Notes under the pieces: model-generated | Database searches by the model: none | Told to the model about the DNA's origin: nothing | What the model saw: the letters and a program-made list of their open reading frames with translations, nothing else | From: Sulfuricystis thermophila | Lineage (GTDB): Bacteria; Pseudomonadota; Gammaproteobacteria; Burkholderiales; Rhodocyclaceae | Direction: 5' to 3' | Assembly: GCF_004323595.1 (NCBI RefSeq) | Contig: NZ_AP019373.1 | Location: forward strand, 496,001 to 560,000 | Length of the DNA: 64,000 nucleotides | Shown here: positions 28,907 through 37,188 of the stretch, piece after piece | Position numbering within the stretch: position 1 is the first letter of the stretch | Layout: each line of letters starts with the position of its first letter | Position numbers and translations under genes: made by a program

Positions 28907-30828
28907 GTTCCAGCCCCTCTCAAGATGTGCGGTTTGATGCGCCCGACGACGTGCATTTCGCAGGCGCGGCAATCGAAGGTGAGTGTGAGGCGCTCGTTGC
29001 CCTGGATCAGCGTCATCGGTTCGGCGCGCACTTGGCCCTGCACGCCGGTCACGCCTTTGGCTTGGTGTGGGCAGAGGCTGAAGGCGTGGCGCAGGCAGTG
29101 CTTGGTGATCATCAATGAGACCTCGCCGGTCTCCTCGTGCGCCTCATAGGCGGCTTTGATCAGTTTGACGCCGTGCTTTTCGTAGAAACGCCGCGCCGCG
29201 CCGTTGAAGACGTTGGCAAGATAACTGAGCGCGGTTTCCGGATAGGGCGTCGGCGGCTCGACGGCAGGGCGGCGCAGCGGACGAACATAGGCCTTGCGGC
29301 GGGCGGCTTCGAGTGCGGTCACGGCGGCGCGGCGCAAGCCGTTGGCGGCGGAATTCGGGATGAACCACGGCTGTTGCCACTCGACGGTGCACTCGCGCAG
29401 CACGAAGTCGGTGCTGCCGAGACGTCCCAGTTGTGCTTTCAGGTTCTCGACGGCACGTTCCGGGTGCGCTGCCGGCTGCTTGTCGTGCGTGAGCGTTGCC
29501 GTTGCGGCGATGCCATCGCTGTCGGTCAAGGTCAGCGCGAAGCCATCCGGGGTTTCGCTAAGCCGCGTAGCGACGGCGATCTTCCGTTCGGCGGAGTCTT
29601 TCGCCAGCGCCTGCTCCCACGCCTGGTCGCGGTTGCGGTTGAGGTAGACGCCCGGTTTCAATCCCGGCAGCTGGTCGAGCGGTTCGTTCGGCCAGATGCG
29701 CCAGCTGTCGGGCGCGATTCTCTCCACCCGGTTCGCCTGTGTGCCGACCGCCTGCCGCTTATGGAGCCAGGAAAGGCCATCGCCGTTCGAGAGCGTCTCG
29801 TTCGTTTCGAGCTCGAAACTGTCGATGCCGACCCCGGTCACCCTGCCGATCGGCAGACCGACGAAGGCCGGCGTGTCGAAAGCCGCAATGTGTGCCGGAT
29901 CCTGGCTGCGACCATGGGTGAAGTAGTCGGTCGAACCGCGATGGAAGGTCTTGTCGGGATGCGGTACGAATTCGAGCCGCACCTTGCCGCTCGAGGCCGG
30001 CGCGAGCTCGGGATGGGCCTCGAAGATCGCATCGAGCAGCCGGCGGTAATGGCCGGTGATGTTCTTGACGTAGCCGACATCCTTGTAGCGTCCCTCGATC
30101 TTGAAGCTGCTCACGCCCGCTTCGATCAGTGGCAGCAGATTCGCGCTCTGGTCGTTGTCTTTCAGCGAGAGCAGGTGCTTTTCGAAGGCGACGATGCGGC
30201 CAGCCTTGTCCAAAAGCGTGTAGGGCAGCCGGCAGGCCTGCGAGCAGTCGCCGCGGTTGGCGCTCCTGCCGGTTTGCGCGTGGCTGATGTAGCACTGACC
30301 GGAGAAGGCCACGCACAGCGCGCCATGGACGAAATGTTCGACGACGACGTCTTCCGGAAGTGCAGCGCGGATCGCGGCGATTTCTCTCAGCGAAAGCTCG
30401 CGCGCCAGCACCAGTTGCGAGAAGCCGGCATCGGCGAGGAAGCGGGCTTTCGCCGGCGTGCGGATGTCGCACTGCGTCGAGGCATGCAGGTCGATCGGCG
30501 GCAGATCGAGCTCGAGAAGCCCCATGTCCTGCACGATCAGCGCGTCGACGCCCGCATTCCAGCAATCGATCGCCAGGCGGCGCGCGGGTTCGAGCTCGTC
30601 GTCGCGCAGGATCGTGTTCAGCGTCACATAGATGCGCGCATGGAAGCGGTGCGCGAACTCGACCAGCGCGGCGATGTCGGCGATGTCGTTGGCAGCTTTT
30701 TCCCGCGCGCCGAAAGCCGGCCCGCCGATATAGACGGCATCGGCGCCGTGCAGGATCGCCTGACGGCCGATCTCGGCGGTGCGGGCCGGAGCGAGCAGTT
30801 CGATTTTGGTGAGGGAGCCGTTACGCAA
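28903..30828 (-). CDS. rlhA: 23S rRNA 5-hydroxycytidine C2501 synthase (U32 peptidase-like)
   Basis: 641 aa. It aligns end to end with E. coli RlhA (YdcP): ELLAPARTAEIGRQAILHGADAVYIGG at the start (residues 10-36), then HASTQCDIRT, EHFVHGALCVAFSGQCYIS, SANRGDCSQACRLPY, SFKIEGRYKDVGYVKNITGHYR and a C-terminal TKHCLRHAFSLCP...FDCRACEMHVVG. The conserved cysteines are intact. RlhA hydroxylates cytidine 2501 of 23S rRNA using prephenate-dependent chemistry. The start appears to be TTG at 30828, as no ATG or GTG fits. It overlaps the DUF5615 gene by 8 bp and the methyltransferase gene by 4 bp, giving a four-gene operon. Confidence 0.9.
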   Translation of the reverse strand: MRNGSLTKIELLAPARTAEIGRQAILHGADAVYIGGPAFGAREKAANDIADIAALVEFAHRFHARIYVTLNTILRDDELEPARRLAIDCWNAGVDALIVQDMGLLELDLPPIDLHASTQCDIRTPAKARFLADAGFSQLVLARELSLREIAAIRAALPEDVVVEHFVHGALCVAFSGQCYISHAQTGRSANRGDCSQACRLPYTLLDKAGRIVAFEKHLLSLKDNDQSANLLPLIEAGVSSFKIEGRYKDVGYVKNITGHYRRLLDAIFEAHPELAPASSGKVRLEFVPHPDKTFHRGSTDYFTHGRSQDPAHIAAFDTPAFVGLPIGRVTGVGIDSFELETNETLSNGDGLSWLHKRQAVGTQANRVERIAPDSWRIWPNEPLDQLPGLKPGVYLNRNRDQAWEQALAKDSAERKIAVATRLSETPDGFALTLTDSDGIAATATLTHDKQPAAHPERAVENLKAQLGRLGSTDFVLRECTVEWQQPWFIPNSAANGLRRAAVTALEAARRKAYVRPLRRPAVEPPTPYPETALSYLANVFNGAARRFYEKHGVKLIKAAYEAHEETGEVSLMITKHCLRHAFSLCPHQAKGVTGVQGQVRAEPMTLIQGNERLTLTFDCRACEMHVVGRIKPHILRGAGT

Positions 30829-31159
30829 TGCTTTCGATGGCGTCGGGTAGAACGATGACGAGCTTGTGGTGGACGATCAAATCTTCCACGGTCGGCCAGA
30901 TGCGATCCACCAGTGTCCTGAATTCGCATAGCCGCAGATTGCCGACGCGGAAATGGACGACCCGCGGAGGGGGTCCGGCAAGCATCACCCAATCGGAAAA
31001 GTCACAGTCCTTCGTGACGATGACCAAGTCGTTGAGGCGGGCATGTTCCCAAATGACACGATCCGGCAGATCGTCGCCAAGATCGAAAACATGCTGAAAA
31101 CGATCGCCACGCCATACATCCCAGCGATAGGGCAGATTGGCATCGATCAGGAAGCGCAC
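30821..31159 (-). CDS. DUF5615 PIN-like protein (possible toxin)
   Basis: About 112 aa, starting at GTG 31159 or TTG 31162, directly after the DUF433 stop codon. FLIDANLPYRW at the N-terminus gives the first acidic residue of a PIN-like nuclease fold, WEHARLNDLVIVTKDCDFSDW holds the next acidic pair, and VVHFRVGNLRLCEF is typical of DUF5615. These proteins are usually paired with DUF433 proteins and proposed to be toxin-antitoxin modules; nuclease activity is an inference. The stop overlaps the start of rlhA. Confidence 0.8.
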   Translation of the reverse strand: MRFLIDANLPYRWDVWRGDRFQHVFDLGDDLPDRVIWEHARLNDLVIVTKDCDFSDWVMLAGPPPRVVHFRVGNLRLCEFRTLVDRIWPTVEDLIVHHKLVIVLPDAIESIA

Positions 31160-31162
31160 CAA

Positions 31163-31408
31163 TCAGGCAACCCGTGAGAATTCGTAGCGTTCGTTCATCA
31201 AGCGGGCCGCGCAGGTCAGGCAGGCCTTGATATCTTCCGGCTCAAGACTGGGATATTGGGCGAGTATTTCTTCTTCGCTATCCCCGGCCGCCAAGTATTC
31301 CAGGATCGTCTGCACCGCAATGCGCTTGCCGCGAATGGTCGGCTTACCGTTGCAAATCTCGGGATCGATGCTTACCCGACCGTGCAAAAAACTGATTGCC
31401 GCGCTCAT
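31163..31408 (-). CDS. DUF433 protein (possible antitoxin)
   Basis: 81 aa with the DUF433 core: ISIDPEICNGKPTIRGKRI-like segment at residues 13-30, then TILEYLAAGDSEEEILAQYP and LEPEDIKACL, a helix-turn-helix-like fold. It precedes and abuts the PIN-like gene, the usual order for antitoxin and toxin. GGGAGCAAGGC upstream of the ATG is a fair ribosome-binding site. Downstream coupling to rlhA is unusual. Confidence 0.8.
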   Translation of the reverse strand: MSAAISFLHGRVSIDPEICNGKPTIRGKRIAVQTILEYLAAGDSEEEILAQYPSLEPEDIKACLTCAARLMNERYEFSRVA

Positions 31409-31467
31409 GCCTTGCTCCCGTCGCTACCGTAGTCATTATTTTCTAGCATAACAAACATCCGTTCGGC

Positions 31468-31492
31468 AAAGTCGGCGCTGGCGGGACGGCAC
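31468..31492 (+). repeat. 25-bp dispersed repeat, intergenic
   Basis: A perfect match to the family consensus, preceded by CGTTCGGC, which resembles the CGTTTCGGA spacer of the hairpin forms. It lies downstream of the Crp/Fnr gene and upstream of the DUF433 gene. Confidence 0.9.
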
Positions 31493-31501
31493 GCAAAAGG
31501 G

Positions 31502-31550
31502 AAACGCGGCGGGACGACGCCGCAAGGAAAACGCGGCGGGACGACGCCGC
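31502..31550 (-). terminator. two tandem hairpins after the Crp/Fnr gene
   Basis: A 22-bp sequence occurs twice (31502-31523 and 31529-31550, period 27). On the minus strand each reads GCGGCG, loop TCGTCC, CGCCGC, then G and T-rich bases. They start immediately after the regulator's stop codon and look like duplicated intrinsic terminators. The T-runs are short, so efficiency is uncertain. Confidence 0.6.
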
Positions 31551-32255
31551 TTAGCCGCCGAATCTTCTCAGGCCGTCGAGGTCGAGGATCGTGATGCCGC
31601 CGTATTCGACGCGCAGGAAGCCGGCGTCTTCGAGCAGCTTGAGCGAGCGGTTGACGCGCTGGCGCGACACACCCGCCAGGTGGCCGAGCTCCTCCTGCGA
31701 GATGGTGAGCGTCGCGTTCTGGCCGGGATAGAGCACCGGGTTGAACATGATCGAGATGCTGCGTGCGACGCGCGTGTCGGTATCGTGCAGGCGCTCGGAT
31801 TCCAGGAGGCCGATGAACTGGCCGAGCCGTTCGTTGATCTGTTCGATGATCGCGTGGTTGAAGGCGATGCTGTGATCGAGCAGCCAATGGAAGGTGTCGC
31901 GCTTCATGCAGGCGATGCGCGTATCGCGCAGCGCGATCACGTCGTAGCGTCGCGGCTCGGGTTTGAGGAGCGAGCCTTCGCCGAACCAGCCGCCGGTCGG
32001 GATGCCGGCATAGGAAGCTGTCTTGCCGGTGACCCAGTCGGAGGACATCTTCGCCAGCCCGTCGATGATGCCGATCCAGCACGTCGGCATCTCGCCCTGG
32101 CGGCAGATGAAACCGCCGGCAGGGATGCGCTTCTCGACCATCCCCTGGCGTGCGCGTGCGAGCTCCTCGGGCGAGAGGTTGCGCGCCCAGCGCGACAGGG
32201 CGATCGCGTCGTCGAGGGTGGGCGAGGCGTTGAATTTGCTGGAATTGTCAGGCAC
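31551..32255 (-). CDS. Crp/Fnr-family transcriptional regulator
   Basis: 234 aa. The N-terminal cyclic-nucleotide-binding-type beta-roll (about 25-150) has IPAGGFICRQGEMP and GGWFGEGSLLKPEPR. The C-terminal winged helix has TISQEELGHLAGVSRQRVNRSLKLLEDAG, whose recognition helix is SRQRVNRSLK. The N-terminal Cys cluster of Fnr is absent, so it is not an iron-sulfur oxygen sensor, and its effector is unknown. The start is GTG at 32255 with no Shine-Dalgarno visible. It is divergent from the acyl-CoA ligase/ABC transporter operon, which it may control. Confidence 0.87.
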   Translation of the reverse strand: MPDNSSKFNASPTLDDAIALSRWARNLSPEELARARQGMVEKRIPAGGFICRQGEMPTCWIGIIDGLAKMSSDWVTGKTASYAGIPTGGWFGEGSLLKPEPRRYDVIALRDTRIACMKRDTFHWLLDHSIAFNHAIIEQINERLGQFIGLLESERLHDTDTRVARSISIMFNPVLYPGQNATLTISQEELGHLAGVSRQRVNRSLKLLEDAGFLRVEYGGITILDLDGLRRFGG

Positions 32256-32261
32256 GCGACA

Positions 32262-32267
32262 ATTATA
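32262..32267 (-). promoter_or_regulatory. TATAAT box just before the Crp/Fnr start codon
   Basis: A perfect TATAAT on the minus strand ends about 6 bp before the GTG start. Transcription would then begin at or next to the start codon, which would make a leaderless message. A 9-bp inverted repeat, CCTGCCAAG (32273-32281) and CTTGGCAGG (32328-32336), lies upstream between the divergent genes and could be an operator. No clear -35 is seen. Confidence 0.4.
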
Positions 32268-32398
32268 GGTGGCCTGCCAAGTTAAGGTTCGGGCAAATTC
32301 GGAACGATCGACCTTGCCAGGGGAATGCTTGGCAGGATAAAACGAGCATAGCCGCCCCCTGGCGGCGTGAAGATGCGTGATCGGATGGAGGAGTTGGC

Positions 32399-34369
32399 AT
32401 GACCGTTGGCGTATCGGGAGGCGAACCCGATCGGCTCGATACCTTCCCGCGCCTCATGCTGGCGCACGCGCGAGAGCGCGGCGACCGGCCGGCGATCCGC
32501 GAGAAGGATCTCGGCATCTGGCAGAGCTGGACCTGGGCACAAGCCGCGCGCGAGGTGCGCGGCATGGCCTGCGGCCTGGCCGAGCTGGGTTTCAGGCGTG
32601 GCGACCGGCTCGCCATCATCGGCGACAACCGGCCGCGCCTTTACTGGGCGATGTGCGCCGCGCAGATGCTGGGCGGCATTCCAGTGCCGCTCTACCAGGA
32701 CGCCGTCGCCCAGGAGATGACCTTCGTCTTGCAGGACGCCGGCATCCATATCGCGATCGTCGAGGACCAGGAGCAGGTCGATAAGCTGCTGGAAATCAAG
32801 GCGCAATGCCCCGAGCTGCAGCACATCGTCTATGACGATCCGCGCGGCATGCGTCATTACACACAAGCCTTCCTGCACGGTCTCGACGAGGTGATCGCGG
32901 CGGGCAAGATCCACGACGAGAATCAGCCGGATTTCCTCGACGGGGAGATTGCCCTGGGGCGGCCGGAGGACGTCTCGATCATCCTCTACACCTCGGGCAC
33001 CACCGGCAAGCCGAAGGGGGTGTGCCAGACGCATGCCTCCTTCATCGCCGCGGCGCGCGGCGGCTGCGGTTTCGATGGGCTCAGCGAAACCGACGAGGTG
33101 CTCTCCTATCTGCCGATGGCCTGGGTCGGCGACCACCTGTTTTCCTTCGCCCAGGCGCTGGTCGCCGGCTTCACGGTGAATTGCCCAGAATCGGGCGACA
33201 CGGTGATGAACGACATGCGCGAGATCGGCCCGACTTTCTATTTCGCGCCGCCACGCGTCTTCGAGAACCTGCTCACGCAGGTGATGATCCGCATGGAGGA
33301 TGCCGGCGCGATCAAGCGCAAGATGTTCCACTACTTCATGGGAGTCGCCAAGCGTTGCGGCGCCGACATCCTGGACGGGAAACCGGTGTCCATGAAGGAC
33401 CGACTGCTCTACGCGCTCGGCGAGGTGCTCGTCTATGGGCCGCTCAGGAACGTGTTGGGCATGAGCCGCATCCGCGTCGCCTATACGGCCGGTGCGGCGA
33501 TCGGTCCCGACCTGTTTCGCTTCTACCGTTCGATCGGCATCAACCTGAAACAGCTCTATGGCCAGACCGAGACCTGTGCCTACGTCTGCCTGCAGCCGGA
33601 TCGGCAGATCAAGCTCGATTCGGTTGGCCCCCCCGCACCGGGCGTCGAGATCAAGATCGCCGACAACGGCGAGATCCTCGTCAAGGGGCCGATGCTGCTC
33701 AAGGAGTATTACAAGCGGCCGGATGCCACCGCCGAGTCGATCAACGCCGAGGGCTACTTCATGACCGGCGATGCCGGTTTTATCGACGACGATGGCCATC
33801 TGAAGATCATCGACCGCGCCAAGGACGTCGGCAAACTCAACAATGGCGCGATGTTCGCACCCAACTACATCGAGAACAAGCTGAAGTTCTTCTCCTACAT
33901 CAAGGAGGCCGTCGCTTTCGGCAACGGCCGCGACATGGTCTGCGCCTTCATCAACATCGACATGGGGGCGGTCGGCAACTGGGCCGAGCGCCGCGGCATT
34001 CCCTACGCCGGCTATACCGATCTGGCCGGCAAGCCCGAGGTCTATCAGCTGATCCAGGAATGCGTCGAACAGGTCAATGCCGAACTGGCGCATGATGCGA
34101 TGGTGGCGGACACCCAGGTGCATCGCTTCCTGATCCTGCACAAGGAGCTCGATCCCGACGACGACGAGCTGACCAGAACGAGAAAAGTCAGGCGTGGCTT
34201 CATCGCCGAGAAATACGCGCTGCTGATCGATGCGCTCTATGGCGGCAAATCCTCGCAGTTCATCGAAACGGAGGTCAAATTCGAGGACGGCCGCAAAGGC
34301 AAGGTCGCCGCGGATCTCGTCATCCGCGATGTCAAGGTGTTTCCACCAGTTTCCGGGAGGGCCGCATAG
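32399..34369 (+). CDS. long-chain acyl-CoA synthetase-like AMP-forming ligase
   Basis: 656-aa ANL-superfamily ligase that activates a carboxylic acid to its CoA ester via an acyl-adenylate. Visible are the phosphate loop IILYTSGTTGKPKGV, the YGQTETCAYVC adenine motif, the TGDAGFIDDDGHLKIIDRAKD motif and a C-terminal KVRRGFIAEKY. Its length and the N-terminal layout resemble FadD15/FACL-type long-chain ligases. GGAGGAG lies before the ATG. It ends 1 bp into the LivG-type gene. Linkage to a complete Liv-type importer suggests that the imported substrate is a carboxylic acid, such as a fatty, dicarboxylic or aromatic acid. The exact substrate is unknown. Confidence 0.88.
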   Translation: MTVGVSGGEPDRLDTFPRLMLAHARERGDRPAIREKDLGIWQSWTWAQAAREVRGMACGLAELGFRRGDRLAIIGDNRPRLYWAMCAAQMLGGIPVPLYQDAVAQEMTFVLQDAGIHIAIVEDQEQVDKLLEIKAQCPELQHIVYDDPRGMRHYTQAFLHGLDEVIAAGKIHDENQPDFLDGEIALGRPEDVSIILYTSGTTGKPKGVCQTHASFIAAARGGCGFDGLSETDEVLSYLPMAWVGDHLFSFAQALVAGFTVNCPESGDTVMNDMREIGPTFYFAPPRVFENLLTQVMIRMEDAGAIKRKMFHYFMGVAKRCGADILDGKPVSMKDRLLYALGEVLVYGPLRNVLGMSRIRVAYTAGAAIGPDLFRFYRSIGINLKQLYGQTETCAYVCLQPDRQIKLDSVGPPAPGVEIKIADNGEILVKGPMLLKEYYKRPDATAESINAEGYFMTGDAGFIDDDGHLKIIDRAKDVGKLNNGAMFAPNYIENKLKFFSYIKEAVAFGNGRDMVCAFINIDMGAVGNWAERRGIPYAGYTDLAGKPEVYQLIQECVEQVNAELAHDAMVADTQVHRFLILHKELDPDDDELTRTRKVRRGFIAEKYALLIDALYGGKSSQFIETEVKFEDGRKGKVAADLVIRDVKVFPPVSGRAA

Positions 34370-35151
34370 TGGCACGGCAGATCGGCGACGTCATCCTCGA
34401 TTTGCGCAACATCTCGCTGTCGTTCGGCGGCGTCAAGGCGCTCACCGACATTTCCTTCGACGTGCGCGAGCACGAGATCCGCGCCATCATCGGCCCGAAC
34501 GGCGCGGGCAAGAGCTCGATGCTCAACGTCATCAACGGCGTCTATCGACCGCAACAAGGCGAGATCATCTTCCACGGCGAGCACCGCAAGGACATGGATA
34601 CCCACGCCGCCGCGGCCGCCGGCATCGCGCGCACCTTTCAGAACATCGCGCTGTTCAAGGGCATGAGCGTGCTCGACAACCTGATGGCCGGGCGCAACCT
34701 GAAGATGAAGTGCAATTTCCTGCAGCATGCCATCTGGTGGGGGCCCGCCCGTCGCGAGGAGCTGGAACACCGCAGGAAGGTCGAGGAGGTGATCGACTTC
34801 CTCGAGATCGAACACATCCGCAAGACGCCGGTCGGCCGCTTGCCTTATGGTCTGCAAAAGCGCGTCGAGCTGGGTCGGGCGCTGGCCGCCGAGCCGAAAA
34901 TGCTGCTTCTGGACGAACCGATGGCCGGCATGAACGTCGAGGAAAAGCAGGACATGTGCCGCTTCATCCTCGACGTCAATGACCAGTTCGGCACCACGAT
35001 CGTGCTGATCGAGCACGACATGGGCGTGGTGATGGACATCTCCGACCGTGTCGTCGTGCTCGATTACGGCAGGAAGATCGCCGACGGCGTGCCCGACGAA
35101 GTGAAGAACGATCCCGAGGTCATCGCGGCCTACCTCGGCACGCAGCATTGA
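34369..35151 (+). CDS. livG: Liv-type ABC transporter ATP-binding protein (LivG)
   Basis: 260 aa, starting at GTG 34369, which shares its G with the stop codon of the ligase gene. Walker A is GPNGAGKSSMLNVI, the signature is LPYGLQKRVELGRALA, Walker B is MLLLDEPMAGMN, and the switch is LIEHDMGVVMDI. It is one of two ATPases of the hydrophobic amino-acid-type (HAAT) importer encoded here. The symbol denotes family, not proven branched-chain amino-acid transport. Confidence 0.9.
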   Translation: MARQIGDVILDLRNISLSFGGVKALTDISFDVREHEIRAIIGPNGAGKSSMLNVINGVYRPQQGEIIFHGEHRKDMDTHAAAAAGIARTFQNIALFKGMSVLDNLMAGRNLKMKCNFLQHAIWWGPARREELEHRRKVEEVIDFLEIEHIRKTPVGRLPYGLQKRVELGRALAAEPKMLLLDEPMAGMNVEEKQDMCRFILDVNDQFGTTIVLIEHDMGVVMDISDRVVVLDYGRKIADGVPDEVKNDPEVIAAYLGTQH

Positions 35152-35164
35152 GGAGACGCAAGAG

Positions 35165-36079
35165 ATGCAATTCTTCCTCGAAGTCCTGATCGGCGGCCTG
35201 CTCTCCGGCGTGATGTATTCGCTGGTGGCATTGGGCTTCGTGCTGATCTTCAAGGCCTCGGGCGTGCTCAACTTCGCCCAGGGCGCGATGGTCTTTTTCG
35301 CGGCGCTTTCGCTGGTCGGCTGCATGGAGAAAGGCGCACCGTTCTGGCTGGCCTTCATTCTCGCTTTCGGCATCATGACGCTGCTGGGCATCGCCACCGA
35401 AAAGTTCGTGCTGCGCAAGATGGTCAATCAGCCGCCAATCGCACTGTTCATGGCCACCATCGGCCTGTCTTTCTTCATCGAGGGTCTGGCGCCGATGCTC
35501 TGGGGCAACGAAGTCCGCCCACTCGACATCGGTCTCGTCGATGAGCCGATTCCCTGGATCCTCGACAACTGGAACATGGTGATCAGCAAGTTCGATCTGT
35601 TCGCCTCGGGCCTCGCGCTCGCGCTGGTGGCGCTGCTGGCCGTATTCTTCCAATACACGCGCGTCGGCCGGGCGCTCAGGGCGGTGGCCGACGATCACCA
35701 GGCCGCGCTGTCGATCGGCATCCCGCTGCAGCACATCTGGGCGCTGGTGTGGGCGGTGGCCGGCTTCGTCGCGCTGGTGGCGGGCATGCTGTGGGGGGCG
35801 AGAAACGGCGTGCAGTTCGCGCTGACCTTCACGGCTTTGAAGGCCCTGCCGGTGCTGATCCTCGGCGGCTTCACCTCGGTGCCGGGCGCGATCGTCGGCG
35901 GGCTGATCATCGGCGCTGCCGAAAAACTGGCCGAGATCTACATCCCGCCGGTGCTGGCGGGTTGGTTCGGCGGCAACTTCGGCGGCATCGAGGGCTGGTT
36001 CCCTTATGTGATGGCGCTATTGTTCTTGTTGGTTCGCCCCGAAGGCTTGTTCGGGGAGAAGCACATCGACCGGGTGTGA
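35165..36079 (+). CDS. livH: Liv-type ABC transporter permease (LivH)
   Basis: 304-aa inner-membrane permease with about eight membrane segments, opening FFLEVLIGGLLSGVMYSLVA. The family core is VADDHQAALSIGI and GGFTSVPGAIVGGLIIGAAE. GAGGAGACGC precedes the ATG. It pairs with the LivM-type permease that starts 3 bp after its stop. Confidence 0.92.
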   Translation: MQFFLEVLIGGLLSGVMYSLVALGFVLIFKASGVLNFAQGAMVFFAALSLVGCMEKGAPFWLAFILAFGIMTLLGIATEKFVLRKMVNQPPIALFMATIGLSFFIEGLAPMLWGNEVRPLDIGLVDEPIPWILDNWNMVISKFDLFASGLALALVALLAVFFQYTRVGRALRAVADDHQAALSIGIPLQHIWALVWAVAGFVALVAGMLWGARNGVQFALTFTALKALPVLILGGFTSVPGAIVGGLIIGAAEKLAEIYIPPVLAGWFGGNFGGIEGWFPYVMALLFLLVRPEGLFGEKHIDRV

Positions 36080-36082
36080 CAG

Positions 36083-37159
36083 ATGATTTACCGAGAAACC
36101 GGACAATTCAAGACCAGCTACGCCGCCGACCAGCAGATCTTCCCGATCCGCCAGGATCGCATCGGCATCGGCATCCTGCTGGCGCTTGCTTTCGTCGTCG
36201 TGCCGCTCACCGCCGGCAACTACTGGTTCAACGCGATCCTGATCCCCTTCCTGATCTTCTCGCTCGCCGCGCTGGGCTTGAACATCCTCACCGGTTATGC
36301 GGGACAGCTCTCGCTCGGTTCTGCCGCCTTCATGGCGGTCGGTGCTTATGCGGCCTACAACTTTCAGGTGCGCATCGAGGGCATGCCGGTGCTGCTCTCC
36401 TTCATCCTCGCCGGGCTTACGGCGGCGGGAGTGGGCATCCTGTTCGGTTTGCCCTCCTTGCGCATCAAGGGCTTCTATCTCGCGGTGGCGACACTGGCCG
36501 CACAGTTCTTCATCGTCTGGTGCCTGACCAAGTTTCCTTATCTGTCGAACAATTCGGCCTCGGGCGTGATCTCGGTGCCGAACGTGGAGATCCTCGGCTT
36601 CACCTTCGATACGCCCCAGAGCCGCTATCTCTTGGTGCTGACGATCGTCGCGCTGCTCGCGTTGGCAGCGAAGAACATGGTGCGCTCGACCACCGGCCGC
36701 GCCTGGATGGCGGTGCGCGACATGGATGTCGCCGCCGAGGTGATCGGCATCCGGCTGATGCGCACCAAGCTCCTCGCCTTCGCGGTGAGCTCCTTCTATT
36801 GCGGGGTGGCCGGCGCGCTCTATGCCTTCTGTTATCTCGGCTCGGTCGAGCCCGACGGCTTCTCGCTCGATCTTTCCTTCAAGATCCTGTTCATGATCAT
36901 CGTCGGCGGCGTCGGCAGCATCCTCGGCAGCTTCCTCGGCGCAGCCTTCATCCTGCTGGTGCCGATCTTTCTCGACATCGTGCTGCCCTGGCTGTCTGCC
37001 CTCTTGCACCTGCCATTCGACGGTGCGACGGTCTCGCACATCCAGCTGATGGTGTTCGGGGCGCTGATCATGTTCTTCCTGATCGTCGAGCCGCATGGTC
37101 TGGCGCGGCTCTGGCAGATCGGCAAGGAGAAGCTGCGGCTGTGGCCGTTCCCGCATTGA
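36083..37159 (+). CDS. livM: Liv-type ABC transporter permease (LivM)
   Basis: 358 aa with a roughly 30-residue cytoplasmic N-terminus, then about nine to ten membrane segments. Typical LivM sequences are NILTGYAGQLSLGSAAFMAVG, IKGFYLAVATLAAQF, WMAVRDMDVAAEVIGI and GGVGSILGSFLGAAFI. Second permease subunit of the importer. Confidence 0.92.
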   Translation: MIYRETGQFKTSYAADQQIFPIRQDRIGIGILLALAFVVVPLTAGNYWFNAILIPFLIFSLAALGLNILTGYAGQLSLGSAAFMAVGAYAAYNFQVRIEGMPVLLSFILAGLTAAGVGILFGLPSLRIKGFYLAVATLAAQFFIVWCLTKFPYLSNNSASGVISVPNVEILGFTFDTPQSRYLLVLTIVALLALAAKNMVRSTTGRAWMAVRDMDVAAEVIGIRLMRTKLLAFAVSSFYCGVAGALYAFCYLGSVEPDGFSLDLSFKILFMIIVGGVGSILGSFLGAAFILLVPIFLDIVLPWLSALLHLPFDGATVSHIQLMVFGALIMFFLIVEPHGLARLWQIGKEKLRLWPFPH

Positions 37160-37188
37160 TGCATTACAACCACGAAGAGGAGACTCAA

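Noticed and set aside
28907-28972. A 22-residue N-terminal extension of the TPMT-like protein
   Set aside because: It lies within rlhA, is Arg-rich and unlike the family. The ATG at 28906 has a good ribosome-binding site and a 4-bp overlap with rlhA.
35749-37188. A 480-codon upstream extension of the binding-protein frame
   Set aside because: It overlaps livH and livM in another frame and lacks any family similarity. The signal peptide and ribosome-binding site fix the start at 37189.
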